DNA of 64,000 nt from Typha latifolia (lineage: Eukaryota; Streptophyta; Magnoliopsida; Poales; Typhaceae). This document shows, in pieces, positions 1 through 13,172 of this stretch. Within the stretch, counting starts at the first letter, position 1. The number at the start of each line of letters is the position of its first letter. The stretch lies in assembly GCA_019914945.1 (NCBI GenBank), contig CM034113.1:7854850-7918849 (forward strand), given 5' to 3'. Under the pieces are notes generated by a model. That model saw only the letters and a list, made by a program, of their open reading frames with translations. It was not told the origin of the DNA and did not search any database. Made by a program: the position numbers and the translations under genes.

Positions 1-739
1 AGGAGTCGGTCAGACTTGTGATTATATCAATTTCACTGTTCGGAGATTGTTAAGAGCAATTCTTTTACCTTAGACTTGACTATAACACCCTATTTTCTAA
101 ATATACTCTTTTCTCTTCCAAACTTGTTATTTCTAGTCTCTAGACTCTTTCTAAGTCTCAAGAAAACTGCAGTTATACTGCTCGGTTTCATGGGCTCAAG
201 CTGCAACAACAACAACATTATCAACAAGAAACTCTAGTCCCAACTATTTTGGTTGTAGGTGCAACTTGTTATATACATTTCCATATGCATCAACTACTTG
301 TTACATGTGATGATTCTTTCCTGTGAATATGCTAAGCTAGGAATCTAGCTCCAGTTTTAGATGGTCTCTGTTAGGTTGTTTACATGAAGCTTCTTATGTT
401 GTGTTCTCTTTAGACTTTAGAGTTATGATAACCTCATAGAAGGATGAAGTCTTGGAGGAGCAAGGTGTGAAAAAGAATCATATTTCACAAACAATAATTG
501 CATGAAGGAAAACGAAGAGAAAAAGTTATATAAAAAACAAGAGTGATAGAATTCAATTTCTTAATGTTGTATTGATACAAGTTATCACATAACAATTAAT
601 TAACCCTCGTTTATCTATGTATATTTTGCATGTTGTCCTTAATGCCCTCCTAGTTGGTTTCCATGCTTTGAGGGGAATGATTTCTTCCTTAGGGCTGTTA
701 AATTCTTGTATAGTGGGGTTAATATTCTTGGTCATGCAG
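1..739. other. Intronic or upstream sequence of the SDN5-like gene
   Basis: No coding exon is recognised here. The first recognised exon, at 740, begins in the middle of a codon and in the middle of the exonuclease domain, so the gene's 5' exons lie before the window and this stretch is most simply intron. It is AT-rich and has an acceptor (tgcag) at its right end. Confidence 0.6.
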
Positions 740-3427
740 GTTCAGTGGAATCACCTCGGAGATGTTAAATGGTGTGACAACAACCGTCAAGGATATTCAG
801 GTAGTAATGTCATTTTCTTTGGTGTGGTACTTTTAGTAGTAAAGCATATTTCCCCTAATCGTAGTTTGATATATATGTTTCCAGGAAGAGTTTCTTCAGC
901 TTGTCCATAAAGAAACAATTCTTGTTGGACATTCTCTAGAAAATGACCTTCTGGCATTGAAGATATCTCATGATATGGTAATTGATACTGCTGTTTTATA
1001 CAAACATCCCCGTGGCTCACATTACAAGCTGGCTTTACGTGTCCTGTCAAGGAAGTATCTTTTGCGGCAGATCCAAAGTTCAGGAAATGGGCACGACAGT
1101 ATTGAAGATGCAAGAGCTGCTATGGAACTAGCACTCTTAAAGATTAGACATGGTAAAAGTAGAACCTGCCCTCAGTCAATCAAGAATTGTTTTTTTTTGC
1201 TCCCTTTAATTATTTAAGCAGTGGTCTCAATAATAAGTTGGTGATAATCCTTGTCTTCATGGTTTCTTAAATACTTAAATGCTTCATGTGTCTTGTAGAA
1301 ATCTTCTTTAAGTGATTCTTGTCTCTTGATGGGGGCTGAGGTTTTCCTCCTGCTCTTCTAGGTCTGTATAGTCCCACATGACTTCTCCAATTAAATAGAA
1401 CTGTTAGGTCCTACCACAGCCATCTACCAATGGAAATAGACTGTTGTTTCAATGCGATTGACTTGATTCATCTTCTTAAGTACTTTGAATAGCCATTTAA
1501 ATTTAAGTATTGCAGATAACTCAGATCAATAATTGTGCCCTCATATATATATATAACTTTATATGTTTATTGCTGCGTCCAGTTCAAACTTCAAACTATG
1601 TATATCCTTTGTCTAATATATTTATGAACTCCTTTTTTTGTCCAAGATATGCATATGTAATCTATTATTTCATATTCTCTGTTATTGCAGCTTCATTTTC
1701 TGTATATTAAGGTGGCAGGGCAGTTTATTAGATTATTAGTACCTGACCGATATAGCTGTTGCTGCACCAGGACCAGATTTTGGGTCACCTCCATCATTCA
1801 TGCGAAGGAAGCTGGTTTCAGTACTGAATCAAAGTGGCAAAACCTGCTCCCTCATTGATGATATGTCTGTAGTAAAGAGATATTCTGATGAATCGTGCAA
1901 TTCAATTTCAGTGTTTTCAGATAATGAGGCCCTCTCCAGAGCTATGAAGGAGGTTGATAACCCAAATAATTTGTTTTAGAGAATAAGTTTATTGATCGTC
2001 TTACATGACCTATCAGTTGCTTGAATATACTGTTTATTTCCTATTGTAGGTGAAGAATGAAAAAGTTGGCTTTATTTGGACACAGTTTTCAGGATTGATC
2101 TCTTATTTTAGGACACAAGCACAAGATGTGGAGAAGTTGAAATGCCGTCTGGCAGAGGTGATCTCATTGCAGACATGTAACAAGAAATCAGCATGCAAAA
2201 ATGGAAGGAATGACGAAATGTGCTCTGAGTTGAAGAACATTCTAGTTGACATAGATACTAAAATTCAAAGACTGTACAATGCCTTGCCTGATAATGCCAT
2301 GTTGGTTGTGTCTACTGGTCATGGAGATACACCTTTAGTTCAAAGGTAAATTTACTTAGTATATATAACTCTCCCCACACCTTTTTAATAATTTCTCTTC
2401 CTCTCTTCCTTGTTTTCATTTTAGTTGCACTTAGGTATGGCATGATTTTGATCTGACTATCAAGTTCCAGTTAAGAAAGCTGATCTGGATCCGGTTAGGT
2501 TCACTTAGTTGGCTGTCTTGATAACCTAAATTAAGTTGCTCTGTATCAGGTTTACTGTTTCATTGCCCATTTCTATCTCATGACTGGATTTAATACTACA
2601 TGATCCACATAGGTGAAAATGTGTCAGATAAGGTCAAGTTGAATTTGGCATTGCTTAATTCACTGCACCTTGGGGCTTTGTATTGGTATATTCATTTAAG
2701 AGCAAGGAATTGGAATATACAATATCATTTTGTTTCTTGTAATGCGTCTCCAAAGATTATTTATAACTCTACAACTTAATGAAAGGTAAATCATTCGTAT
2801 TCTGGTGTTCGGATGGATGCATCTGATCAGTCAGGTTTTGTCATAAACACACTTTAATTTCTTATCATAGTTGTGTCTGAACTTCAAATCTGGTTTCATT
2901 GGTCTATTATATGAACATGTTGGATATGAAACAGAAAAGGACCTTCTTGAAGTGCTTTTTGTCATTAATGCCAAAACTGTTGGGTTGGAATAACTTAATT
3001 TTTACAATGTAGTCGTGTGTTGCACAGTTATCTCTTCTTGCAATTTTGTAGAATACAATTTGATTGTTTCATCTTATAATGGAGATATGGACACTTTCAA
3101 CTTCAGGTATTTGAACATTTAAAACATTTGGCATGTTATAAATTTATTACTTGAGAATTTGACTTAGAGCTTATTATTTAAGTTCTAATTCTTGGTATTC
3201 TTAATTCCCAGCTTTTAAGGTGCTTTCAGATGGTTACTCTTTTGCCTTGTTTACTAACAGCATTTATTCTAATGGTTGCATCTTTGCATTGTTATTGGTG
3301 AAGATTAAGGAAAATGCTGAACGATGACAGTGAGACTACAATCAGCCGTGAAAATATTGTTCAAGCTCTGGAAGAGCTCCAAGCTCAAGCAGAAGTTGCG
3401 TTATGTTTTGCTTGTGTCAAACACTAG
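740..3427 (+). CDS. SDN5: Small RNA degrading nuclease, SDN5-like (5' partial)
   Basis: This is a 3'-5' exoribonuclease of the DEDDh class. Plant SDNs trim and degrade small RNAs, miRNAs included. Exons: 740-800, 885-1152, 1771-1952, 2050-2345, 3304-3427; all junctions are GT-AG and the chain stays in frame to TAG. The visible protein starts at FSGITSEML, followed by VGHSLENDLLALK (Exo II region), DTAVLYKHP, and HDSIEDARAAMELALL with the His and Asp of Exo III. The first catalytic motif (D-x-E) is missing because it lies upstream of the window. The C-terminal part (ALPDNAMLVV, STGHGDTPLVQR, ALEELQAQAEVALCF) matches the long SDN5 type rather than SDN1-3. A good donor (gtaagt) right after the stop suggests an intron in the 3' UTR. 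The family call is firm; the number within the family is less so. Confidence 0.88.
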
Positions 3428-3561
3428 TGGGTAAGTTATTTCTTTTCAATCCCTTGGAACTTTTTTTGCTTTCCCTAGCTTGAGTCAGATCAGTAAGTCA
3501 CTGATGATAGCTCTCTATTACCAGGTATAACTGATGCTTGGTGATGGAATTTTTTTTTTAA

Positions 3562-3729
3562 ACTGATGTCTTTTGGGCCATTGTGCTAAAAAGCCAAATT
3601 GAAGAAGACGACTTGCTTACAGCTGGAAATATTTTGCATCAAGTCAATGCTGCTTTCAGAGAGCTAAAGCCAAAGTCATTTCAGAATTTGACGCAGTATT
3701 GTTCGTGCAACATATGTAATTGCACCTGA
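3562..3729 (+). other. Coding-like open frame in the 3' region of the SDN5-like gene
   Basis: A 55-codon frame, opened by a stop and with no ATG, closes at TGA. Its translation contains QIEEDDLLTAGN and VNAAFRELKPKSF, which reads like ordinary protein with balanced acidic, basic and hydrophobic residues, not like AT-rich noise. It could be an alternative last exon, a decayed duplicate or chance. No family is recognised. Confidence 0.2.
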
Positions 3730-5775
3730 TTATGATAGAGAAATATAGCTCAGTACATATAATTTGATTTGGAAGTTGTAAATGACAATAATGCCTGTTG
3801 TCCCCTTTCCATTTAGTAGGATTCCTAGTGATTGAATCTGATGGATAACACACCAATGAGTGTATAGTTAGGCCTAATTTTGTGAGGAAAACTAGGCATG
3901 TATTGAGATTTTCAGGAGTTCTGTGCAATTGACTGGAGCAACTGCAAGTTAGATTCTAGAGTTAGTCCTCAAATATTCGGTATATCTGCTTCCTGCTTCC
4001 GTTGTCTTGCAGAACATGTTGATCATGCATTGAAAGATCTCTAGTTAAGTTTATTTCAGAGAAAGGAGATGTAACTTTTGTACATCAATATATTCCTTTA
4101 AAAAAGTTTGTCTTTGTTGCAGGTCTTAATTTCAGATATATGATATGAACACTATATGAACTATTATAATATTTAGGTTCCTGTAGCAGTTACTTTCTGA
4201 AATGAATTTAAATGTGCATTGGAGATTTTGATCCTTTTTATCATAAATATGCATTAGGCTTTTCTCATGTCCTGCTATGGCAGAATAATTTTGACATTTA
4301 GTCCAACTACCATGGATAGATAAAGTCTCCTTGTTGTAACTAACCTATCATCATCCATAATAACTAAATAGTAACTGAATTAATACTGACCAACATCAAA
4401 TATATACTATATATATTTTAAGAAGAGACCAACATCACATGTTACCTTTGCTTTCTTTTCCTCACCATAAATAAGATTAGCTATCCTGTCATTTTCTAAT
4501 AGTGTCAAGCCAAAGTTCCATGGTCAATCTTAACCATATAAATGACTCTGTCGTTAGGAGAGAGATTATGTTATTTCTCTTAAGTGCCAACAATTATTGA
4601 GTCCACACCATCAGGTAGATATTTTATAGTTAACTTGTAACTTAGAAACACAAACTTGTATATCCACAAGGAACCAATCTCTATAGGGCATAGGCTCAAA
4701 CAAAATAAAGCTAGAGAACATGTCACATCACATTCACTGCCTAAATTTAAAAAGGGTATACTGTAGTTTACCTTAGAAATTTTAGCTGTTGTTAAGTTAT
4801 AACTCAAGCACTTAACTCCTCTATGTGGTCAGATACAATTATTAGTCAATCTTGAATGTGAACGGTGATGTAAGTACCTAATTAGCCCCATAACAATACC
4901 ATATGATTTGAGAACATTAGGGTCATTTTGCTCAATTAGCAACTTCCACCATTAGTTTTGAATAAAAACTTAACAATTATGATATTGCTTAGACCACATG
5001 ATAGTCAAGTGCTTAAGTTTAGAGTAGATAAGAGTAAGTTGAAATTAGATTAAACCATAGTCGGTGATCTGTAATTTCCCCTCAAAATAATTAATCCACT
5101 ATATTCTAATTCAAACCAACTTAATTGTCTTATAATAGATATTAATTGACTGAAGAACAAAGATGTTTTCATGAGACTACATCTAAAATTGGCTAGTTGT
5201 TGAGGGTGTTGCCCTAGATAGTGTTAGAATCACACTGCTGCTTGGAAATAGCAAGGGAAGCTAGGCATATTTATGGCTCAACTCAGATTTGTTTCTTGTT
5301 GCTTTCAATTTGTTTTTTTTTTTCTTCTTCTATGTCAAAACCAAGTGTAGTTGGAGTAGATGAGCCAGCTTGAAGTAGTATGATAGGTTTGTTGCTTTGA
5401 GTGCTTAGGTTAACTTCATGCTGGCCCTTTTGTTGAGCTTTCTTAAGGAAACATCATTTGGAATGAAATATTAATTCATGCCATTACAAGCAACTGCATT
5501 TACTTGAATGAAAGCTACTTCAAACCTTTCTCACCTCATGCCCATTTATGTGTGTGTTTACTTTGTGTGCATGAGAAGCTCAACTCAAACTCAAATTAAT
5601 ATATAGATAGTGATTCTGTTGAACTACTTCCCTTAAATTGGATCATATGTTTATAGGTATATACTCTTTTAGAAAATTTTCTCCTCCAAATTCCATGGTA
5701 TTCAATACCTGCCAAAGAAGTATTACACAAGCAGGTGGACCAACTCCACTCTAGTTCTCAACCAATTGCCTAGAG

Positions 5776-5779
<4 letters not shown>

Positions 5780-5813
<34 letters not shown>
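5780..5813. repeat. (TA)n microsatellite
   Basis: Uninterrupted alternating T and A in an intergenic region. Confidence 0.95.
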
Positions 5814-5818
<5 letters not shown>

Positions 5819-7304
5819 CTCAAGAGAAACAAAACAATTAATGTAGAGAAGAGAAGTAAAACACTTCATTTCTTCCATAGTTATCTCTGCACAAATCTGA
5901 GGGCTTGCACACAATATTTGGTTTCATAGAAAGCGATTTCTCTTGTTAATGGTACACGCATCTCTGCGTTAATTTTATCGAAGATGTCACTATTATTCAA
6001 TGCTTTATCTTCTTTGAACATCACATAATATGCAATATTAAGATGATGCTAATGCCCTTCTTGTGCACTTATCAAGCCTGTATCTCAAAACATTCACATC
6101 AACATCCACCTGAGCTGTCCATTCCTTTGTCTTTGCACATTGAATAAGAACATATATATACCTAAGTTGTTGGATATTTACTTACACCACATCTTGGCAT
6201 GCCATTGTGGTAGTAGTCTTCTCTGTTGGCCCAGAGAGTTTTCTTGTTATCTCTTCCTCTTTTAGGCATTGGCTAATGGTCCCTTTAAACACTTTGCATC
6301 AAACTGGGGCAAGATTAAATTGACTCGCTTTCGCCGTCGCGCACACAGGCGTCGTTTCGTTCTACCTTTGATCAATTCTTTTGGTTGTTAAAGGAAAATC
6401 TTTTACAAAGTAAAACCTTGTGTCACACTTCATCTATTTGTTTGAAGGTTTTAGGCTGCCTTTCTTGAAATCAATCCATCTACCATGACTATCTTACCGA
6501 GTTTTGAAAGCTAGGGTTACACAGGATAAAGCTCAAGATTCATAGAATATGCATGTAGATGATGGTATCTATCATCTAGATTAGGTCTAGAAATAGAGTT
6601 TAATTAATGCTGGCCGTTTGAAATGGTATTTGATATTGCATCTGATGAGTTATTAATTAATTAGCAGCAGCAGTGAAACTACTTTGACTAGAAAATTAGG
6701 GTTTATCAGTTGGTGTCATCAGTTGCACCCACGAAACCATCTACTTATAATAGTATTCATTTCACGTTGGTGGCTTCCATGCTTGGCAAATTATATTAAT
6801 CTACCACAATAATGGAGGGTGGTGTACTTTAAACTTCAAAGACAATTGCTGTTTCTAGGCAGTTTTTAAGTTAATTTAAGTGTCGTTAGTTACAGAACCT
6901 GGAGATGTTATATGAAAATTACAGGCAAAATAAGAGTAGGTTTATAAGAAACAAAAATTATTAACATTTTGGTGTTACTAAAAGACTTCCCCTTTTAAAG
7001 AAGTCTCATTGCATAAGCATGTCCACTAGTTATTTAACAAACTACCCTTCTTTTTATCTACCAAGGTGGTATTAAAAGCTTATCACTTACACATCCTTAG
7101 TCCATGCTATATATATATATATACATACATAGTAATGTTCAATTAATCCTATGTAGGTGCCCAACTGTTAGCTGAAACAGTTTGCCCATATCAAGAAATG
7201 TAGCTAGCTTAGATGTTTAGAAAAAGAAATTACAAAAAATATCCAGAAATAGCACCAATAAATTAGTCTTTACAAGTAATTAACTACTTAACATGATATA
7301 CATG

Positions 7305-7306
<2 letters not shown>

Positions 7307-7350
<44 letters not shown>
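7307..7350. repeat. (AT)n microsatellite
   Basis: About 44 bases of alternating A and T, roughly 0.5 kb upstream of the MYB start. Confidence 0.95.
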
Positions 7351-7353
<3 letters not shown>

Positions 7354-7838
7354 CACATTACTAATTACTGTCTACATATGAATAAAGCTCAACATGCTCT
7401 AAATGCAAACTGTAAATATATTGTAATGGTATAAACAAAATGGAGAATTGTTAATGAAGTAATTAGCTAGGGATGAACGAGATATTAAAGAATTAATCCA
7501 AGGATATATATAGATATATAGGTGCAATTTGCTTGGAAAGCTTAGATCGAGTCCAATGGCCAAACACGCAAGTTGATGGGATACTACAAATTAAGACATG
7601 CACATATAATGTCACCCACCTTTGTCGTGTCAAACTAACAAAAGGGACTTCCCATCCAAACCCTAAACAAACCCTAATTCTTCTTCTCCACCTCCTTTTT
7701 ATTCTCCCGTTCTTATCCTCCCTCCCCTCTTCCCTATCCTCTCTCTCTTCTTGCACTTCTTCCCTGAGTTTTTAGTTAGAGGATATATCTATATCTTATA
7801 TATAAGTATATACATATATCTGAGGAGGTTCTATAGTG

Positions 7839-9211
7839 ATGGCGTCGTCGACATCGGTGGCGAGCCGGTCCGATGACACAAAGGCGTGCCCTCGAGGCCA
7901 CTGGCGGCCCGGGGAAGACGAGAAGTTGCGGCAGCTCGTCGAGCAGTATGGGCCTCAGAATTGGAACTCCATTGCTGAGAAGCTGCAAGGAAGATCAGGT
8001 ATACATCTTCGATGGGATCCAATATATATAGTGAATATATAACAAGTTAAAAGGGAACTCATCAATGAAACTTTCTTTTGATAGACATATATTCACCTTA
8101 TTAACATCACCATCTTCAAATATATATTGGATACTTGATGTTTAGTTAATTCTTTTTTATTTCTACCCTCAAAAATGGATATCTTCAACTATACTTTAGG
8201 TGATTAATTCTAGTTTCTTGTTTGCTTTAACTCCATAAGCTAGATAACCTCACAGTAATTTTGATGCTCATGAAACTTTACGTAATTAAATAACCATATA
8301 TCTTCAATTAATATATATGTTAGGTAATTAACCCTTGTATTTTAGGTAATTTTGCACCTTGATATCACCATCTTTAGATTTTTTTTTCTTGGTTGCTTGA
8401 ATTCAGAGGATAGTTAATTAACCTCCATATATAGTGATCACTATCCTCAAGTAATCTAATCCAAAAATCTACATGCATGCATGAAAGTACTTTTGTATAC
8501 ATATGGAGAAGTAATTATGATCGAAATTAGTACTTCTTGTGATCATTAATTAATCAATGGAGTTGTATATATCTTGCAGGGAAGAGTTGCAGGTTGAGGT
8601 GGTTCAACCAACTAGACCCCAGGATCAACAAGAGGCCCTTCACGGAGGAGGAGGAGGCGCGGCTCCTCGCCGCCCACCGCCTCCACGGCAACAAGTGGGC
8701 GTTCATCGCCCGCCTCTTCCCCGGCCGGACCGACAACGCCGTCAAGAACCACTGGCACGTCATCATGGCTCGCCGCCACCGCGAACGCTCCAGGCTCTTC
8801 ACCAAGGCATCTCCACCCTTCTCGGACTCCGCCACCATCAATGGCTTGTTTGGTTTCCAATCCTCACCTCGAAGCAACTCGGATCCTCTTGGGTTCGACT
8901 CCGCCAACAGGGAGTCGAGCTCTTCGGTCATCTCCTGGGCCTTCTCGAGAGCGTCTCTCGGTGCAACCGGCGGTGATCATGTCTACGGTCATGGCGGCCT
9001 TTATAATTACCATAACTGTAGCTATAGAATTCTTGAGAGCTCGCCGAAATTTTTCAAGGTTGACAGAATGTTTGATGCGGCTGATCAAGCACTGGAGCAA
9101 TGCTGTGGAGGAGGTGATCATGAGCAGGCGCCATTGGATGCTCATGAATCTTTGAGTAGTAGCGAGGATGTTCCTTTCATAGATTTCTTGGGAGTTGGAA
9201 TTGAATCATGA
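7839..9211 (+). CDS. R2R3-MYB transcription factor, MYB52/54/56/105/117 group
   Basis: A DNA-binding nuclear regulator; this subgroup controls secondary wall formation, organ boundaries and development. Exons 7839-7998 and 8580-9211 give 263 residues. R2 carries Trp at 22, 42 and 61; R3 has Phe74 in place of the first Trp, then Trp93 and Trp112, the usual spacing. [19 protein letters not shown] and [14 protein letters not shown] identify the [13 protein letters not shown] subgroup 21 clade. The C-terminal tail ends with PFIDFLGVG, a motif seen in this clade. The ATG at 7839 is chosen because the codon before it is GTG and no upstream ATG is in frame. R3 and the start of the tail are very GC-rich. 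The exact paralogue cannot be assigned. Confidence 0.93.
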
Positions 9212-9404
9212 ATTAATTAAGAACATTTGGAGAGAGAGAGAGAGAGAGAGAATTAGTGATCGATCGAATGTAATTAGCATATGCAGTCATGGAGCAGGTT
9301 AATTAATTAATTAATTAGCTAAATGCTCTTCTTCTTCCTTCTTTAATTTTGTACACTAATCGTGATTACTAATTTCCTATTTATTATAATACCAATTGCA
9401 TGCC

Positions 9405-9447
<43 letters not shown>

Positions 9448-9776
9448 ACCCGTTTGATGGAAATTGTCCAACAAAAAGGAGCGACGATACTACACGATGC
9501 TGGAGTGTTTGAGGGAATAAAAATAAAACACGGGTGTAATAATACAAAATATATTAATATAGGGTGTTTTGGCCTATAAATTTCCCAGAAGTTTAAGAGC
9601 TGCCAAGTGTCTCGGATGTAACAAATTCATGCAATCTGGTCTGCATAAGAGTACCGTCTCCCACCTGAAATGCTATCCTCCGTTTTAGTAGTACACTCTC
9701 AGTGCTACTTAGTCTACTATACCAACTCCTCCTCTTTATTCTCTCTTTGAGCCGCCACTTCCCACATCACTGGACG
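9212..9776. other. Intergenic region between the MYB and PEP-mutase-like genes
   Basis: Contains the MYB 3' flank with a short (GA)n run at 9230-9251, repeated TTAA steps near 9300 and a (TA)n run at about 9410-9442, then the promoter and leader of the next gene. No gene is seen. Confidence 0.7.
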
Positions 9777-10243
9777 ATGTCGACCTCGGCGATGCCGTTG
9801 GCGATCTCGATGCGTCCGCAGGCTCCTCCTCGGAAGATGCGCTCGCCGATCGACTCGCTCCGGAGACGACGGAGCGCCGCCGCCGTGGTAGCGGCGGTCG
9901 GGGGGACGAGGACGCGCATCCAGCGTCTGATCGAGGAGGAAGGAGTGGTGCTGATGCCCGGGTGCTACGACGCGCTCTCGGCGGCGATCGTCGAGAAGTC
10001 CGGCTTCAGCGCCGGCTTCCTCTCGGGATACGCCCTCTCCGCCTCCCTCCTCGGCAAGCCAGACTTCGGACTCCTCACGTATCTACATATCTCTCTCGCC
10101 TCGCATTCTTTCCCTTGATTTGTTGATCTTCTATTTTCGGATTTTTAAAAATCTTTTCTTGTTTTAGGTCGCCGGAAATGGCGGAGGCGGCTCGGTTCGT
10201 GTGCGCGGCGGCTACACGGATCCCAATTATTGCTGACGCTGGT

Positions 10244-10282
<39 letters not shown>

Positions 10283-13172
10283 GTTATTTTTCTTTTCATA
10301 GTTAATTAGGACGAGATAGTGGAATTGCATCTTTTTTTGTTGGTATACGTACAAAATATTTGAACTTTTTGTAAATACTGGTTTAAAGTAGAATGTTGGA
10401 AATGTTGCCATTATTTTGATGATTTTTAATGATTACTCGTAGCATGAGAAAAGAAGAAAATTTCCTAAAGTTGTGAGAAGATTCACATGGTCAAACTACA
10501 GTGCCAATCCATGCATGTAACTTGTCTATAAATTTGGGAGAAACATTGGTGGGATGGTGTGTCCTGGCTACCATTATGTCAGACAAATGTGGTGGAATTG
10601 GAAGAGGAGGGATCAGAGGAAACCGGGGGATAGAAAACGAAATTTAGGGTAGTTCATTAGGAAGAATCATCTAGAAGTTGATGACTATCTGCATAAAAGC
10701 TTGGCATTGTGAAAGAGCATTTTGGTTATATTTTCACTTGGGATTCAAAATTGCCATAATTATTGAGGTGATTGAAGGGACAGCTGAAATTATTTAGAGG
10801 ATAGGACAAGCCAAAAGAAATCAAGATTACCATTGATTACTTTGTTAGAACCTGCTCTTTTCCAGATGCCCTCTTTTTGTTACTCAGTAGTCGTGAATAC
10901 ATGGTTTGAAAAGAAAAGAAAAAGGACTTTTCCTCTCTTACTAAGAAACTTATAATTCATATTTCAAGTACAACAGCACTTGATTGATTGTCTTTTCTGT
11001 ATATATTCCAGATACTGGAGGTGGAAATGCTCTTAATGTTCAGCGAACTGTTAACGATTTAATGGCGGCTGGTGCTGCAGGCTGCTTTCTTGAGGTAATG
11101 TATTTTTCAGTATGTCAGTTACTAAAATTTTATTGGAGATTACTGCTATGTTGCAGTTTTAAACTATAATTCCCATATCTAATTCTTATTCATGAATTCT
11201 AGGATCAAGCATGGCCAAAGAAATGTGGTAAGAGAACCTCCTTGCTCCTGTATGAAAAGGAGCAGTGTCTTTAGAACTTCGTCTTGTTTTAGTTATTTCT
11301 CTTGTCTACTTCTTGATTTTAAAGATCTGACACTTGTTCCTCTCTTGTTCATCGTCAAGGACATATGCGGGGTAAACAGGTACTTGAGGATGTACAAGAA
11401 GTCTTTTTGTTAAATAATGATTTTCTCTTTCTAGTTGTGGCAGAAGAATTTAAATTATTAATGGACACTTTCTGAAATATGAACTCGACTATTTGTGTCA
11501 GTTATCCTTGTGCATCCATCTGCTAACTTATTATATATAACGTTTTGTTTTCTACATGCAACTAGGCTGTATTAATATTCTATGGGATCAAGTGTCATAC
11601 ATGCAAAACACTTTTTCTTTCTCAGTTGATTGATTTGAATTAAGAATATCCTTTGTTGCTTATTTTAGGTGATACCAGCAGAGGAACATGCTGCAAAAAT
11701 TGCATCTGCAAGAGATGTGATTGGTGATAATGACTTTTTTCTTGTTGCTCGAACTGATGCTCGTGCAATCTCAGCTAAGTCTGGTTTATGTGATGCAATT
11801 GCACGTGCTAACCTTTACATGGAGGTATCGCTTATCTGATGCAATTTTAACAACTTTTTAAGTATTAATTTTGTCTTCCTTAACATTTCTTTAATTATGT
11901 ATTATTATCGTTATTCTTTGAAGGAGCATATTTCTCTACAATCAACTACACATTGTTCATGCCCTTAATCTTTTGTTTTGGAGGGTTATAAGTCATGGAC
12001 AACTCAACATGTTGTACTAGATTATGTGAATTTTTATTCATCCTTTGGAGACGGACAAATACTTTGGTATTATCATGATAGATAAACTGACAAAGCAAGC
12101 TTCAGTAAAGCGCTATTGCAAATCATTAACATTTATCCACAGTTTATATTTGGGAAATCTTGTGAACTTATACAAGTCAATTTACGATTCTAGATTTTGT
12201 ATACTTAAATCGAGCATTCTTCTTCTCCTACCAGTGACTGGTCTATCGAATTTGCAGAAGCTGCCTAGAGTTAAGGGAGTCGATTCATCAACTTATATGC
12301 TTAATATACTCATCCTGGCAGGGTTTGGCTTAAGGAGTCCAATGTGATTTTTTATAAGACCAAGGCACAACTCATAATTCAGAAGAGATTGTATATGCTG
12401 GACTGGGCCAACTCGAATTGCCTGAAATGTAGGCAGGGAGACCTAGAAAAACTGTCTTTACAAAATTGTCAGTTAATGAGGGATAGGCTATTAAAACTTA
12501 AAAGCCATTGGTAAGGATGCTGCACTAGCATCTTGCAAGATCCTTCGATCTTTCTCTCATCCTTCAAGCTGTTTGTATTAACATAGAGGTTGGGATTGTA
12601 CTGATAGTATACCATTAAGTTACTTCCCTATATTAACATTGATTTCCATGCCAAGGCAGATCTGTTTGTAGCCTTATATATTGGTGTGCTGTATGTTTTC
12701 ATGTTTAGGTTCATCAAAAGATTTAGCCTCATGCTTTAAGTTGAAGTCGTACATTCAGTTTTGACTCTTTAGACAACTTCAACACTACAACTTTTATGTT
12801 AAGCAGGCAGGAGCTGATGCCTGCTTTGTGGAGGCACCAAGAGATGATGAGGAGCTCAAGGAAATAGGTCGTCGAACAAATGGTTACAGGGTCTGCAATA
12901 TGCTTGAAGGTGGGGTTACGCCCCTTCACACACCACAGGAACTCAAAGAAATGGGATTCCATCTTATTGTGCACCCTCTCACAACCCTGTATGCCTCTGC
13001 ACGTGCATTAATTGATGTTCTCAAAGTTCTGAAGGAGTCAGGCACCACTAGAGACGATCTCCACAAACTCGCGACCTTTGAGGAGTTCAACAAGCTGATT
13101 GGTTTGGAATCTTGGTTCGAACTTGAGGCTCGGTTCTCCAAATATAGAACTTCTGTTGAAGTTGAAGCCTGA
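9777..13172 (+). CDS. PEP mutase / isocitrate lyase family enzyme, probably plastid (carboxyvinyl-carboxyphosphonate phosphorylmutase-like)
   Basis: A TIM-barrel enzyme of the superfamily that makes or breaks C-C or P-C bonds beside a carboxylate; plant members carry the carboxyvinyl-carboxyphosphonate phosphorylmutase label but their substrate is uncertain. Seven exons: 9777-10078, 10168-10241, 11012-11094, 11203-11227, 11360-11379, 11669-11824, 12807-13172; 341 residues. About 55 N-terminal residues are rich in Ser, Arg and Ala, like a transit peptide. Then MPGCYDALSA, IIADADTGGGNA (metal-binding Asp), WPKKCGHMRGK (catalytic loop with Cys161), LLARTDARA and a C-terminal helical domain. The loop is spread over two micro-exons of 25 and 20 nt. 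Intron 2 has an unusual donor (gttcgc) followed at once by a CT repeat. The first ATG in frame is 9777; the codon at 9702 is GTG. Confidence 0.92.
10247..10278. repeat. (CT)n microsatellite in intron 2 of the PEP-mutase-like gene
   Basis: Starts within six bases of the splice donor at 10242. Confidence 0.95.

Larger units (their letters stand above)
3428..7838. other. Intergenic region between the SDN5-like and MYB genes
   Basis: A 4.4-kb AT-rich stretch. It starts with the likely spliced 3' UTR of the nuclease gene (donor after 3430, acceptor ending about 3524) and contains an orphan coding-like frame at 3562-3729. TA microsatellites lie at about 5780-5813 and 7307-7350. The right end has a CT-rich strand (7675-7770), probably the MYB 5' leader. 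No other gene is seen on either strand. Confidence 0.6.

Noticed and set aside
7493..7775. Overlapping frames on both strands before the MYB gene
   Set aside because: They are the CT-rich MYB leader and its complement.
10075..10411. Minus-strand frames with Arg-Glu runs
   Set aside because: CT repeat in an intron of the PEP-mutase-like gene, read backwards.
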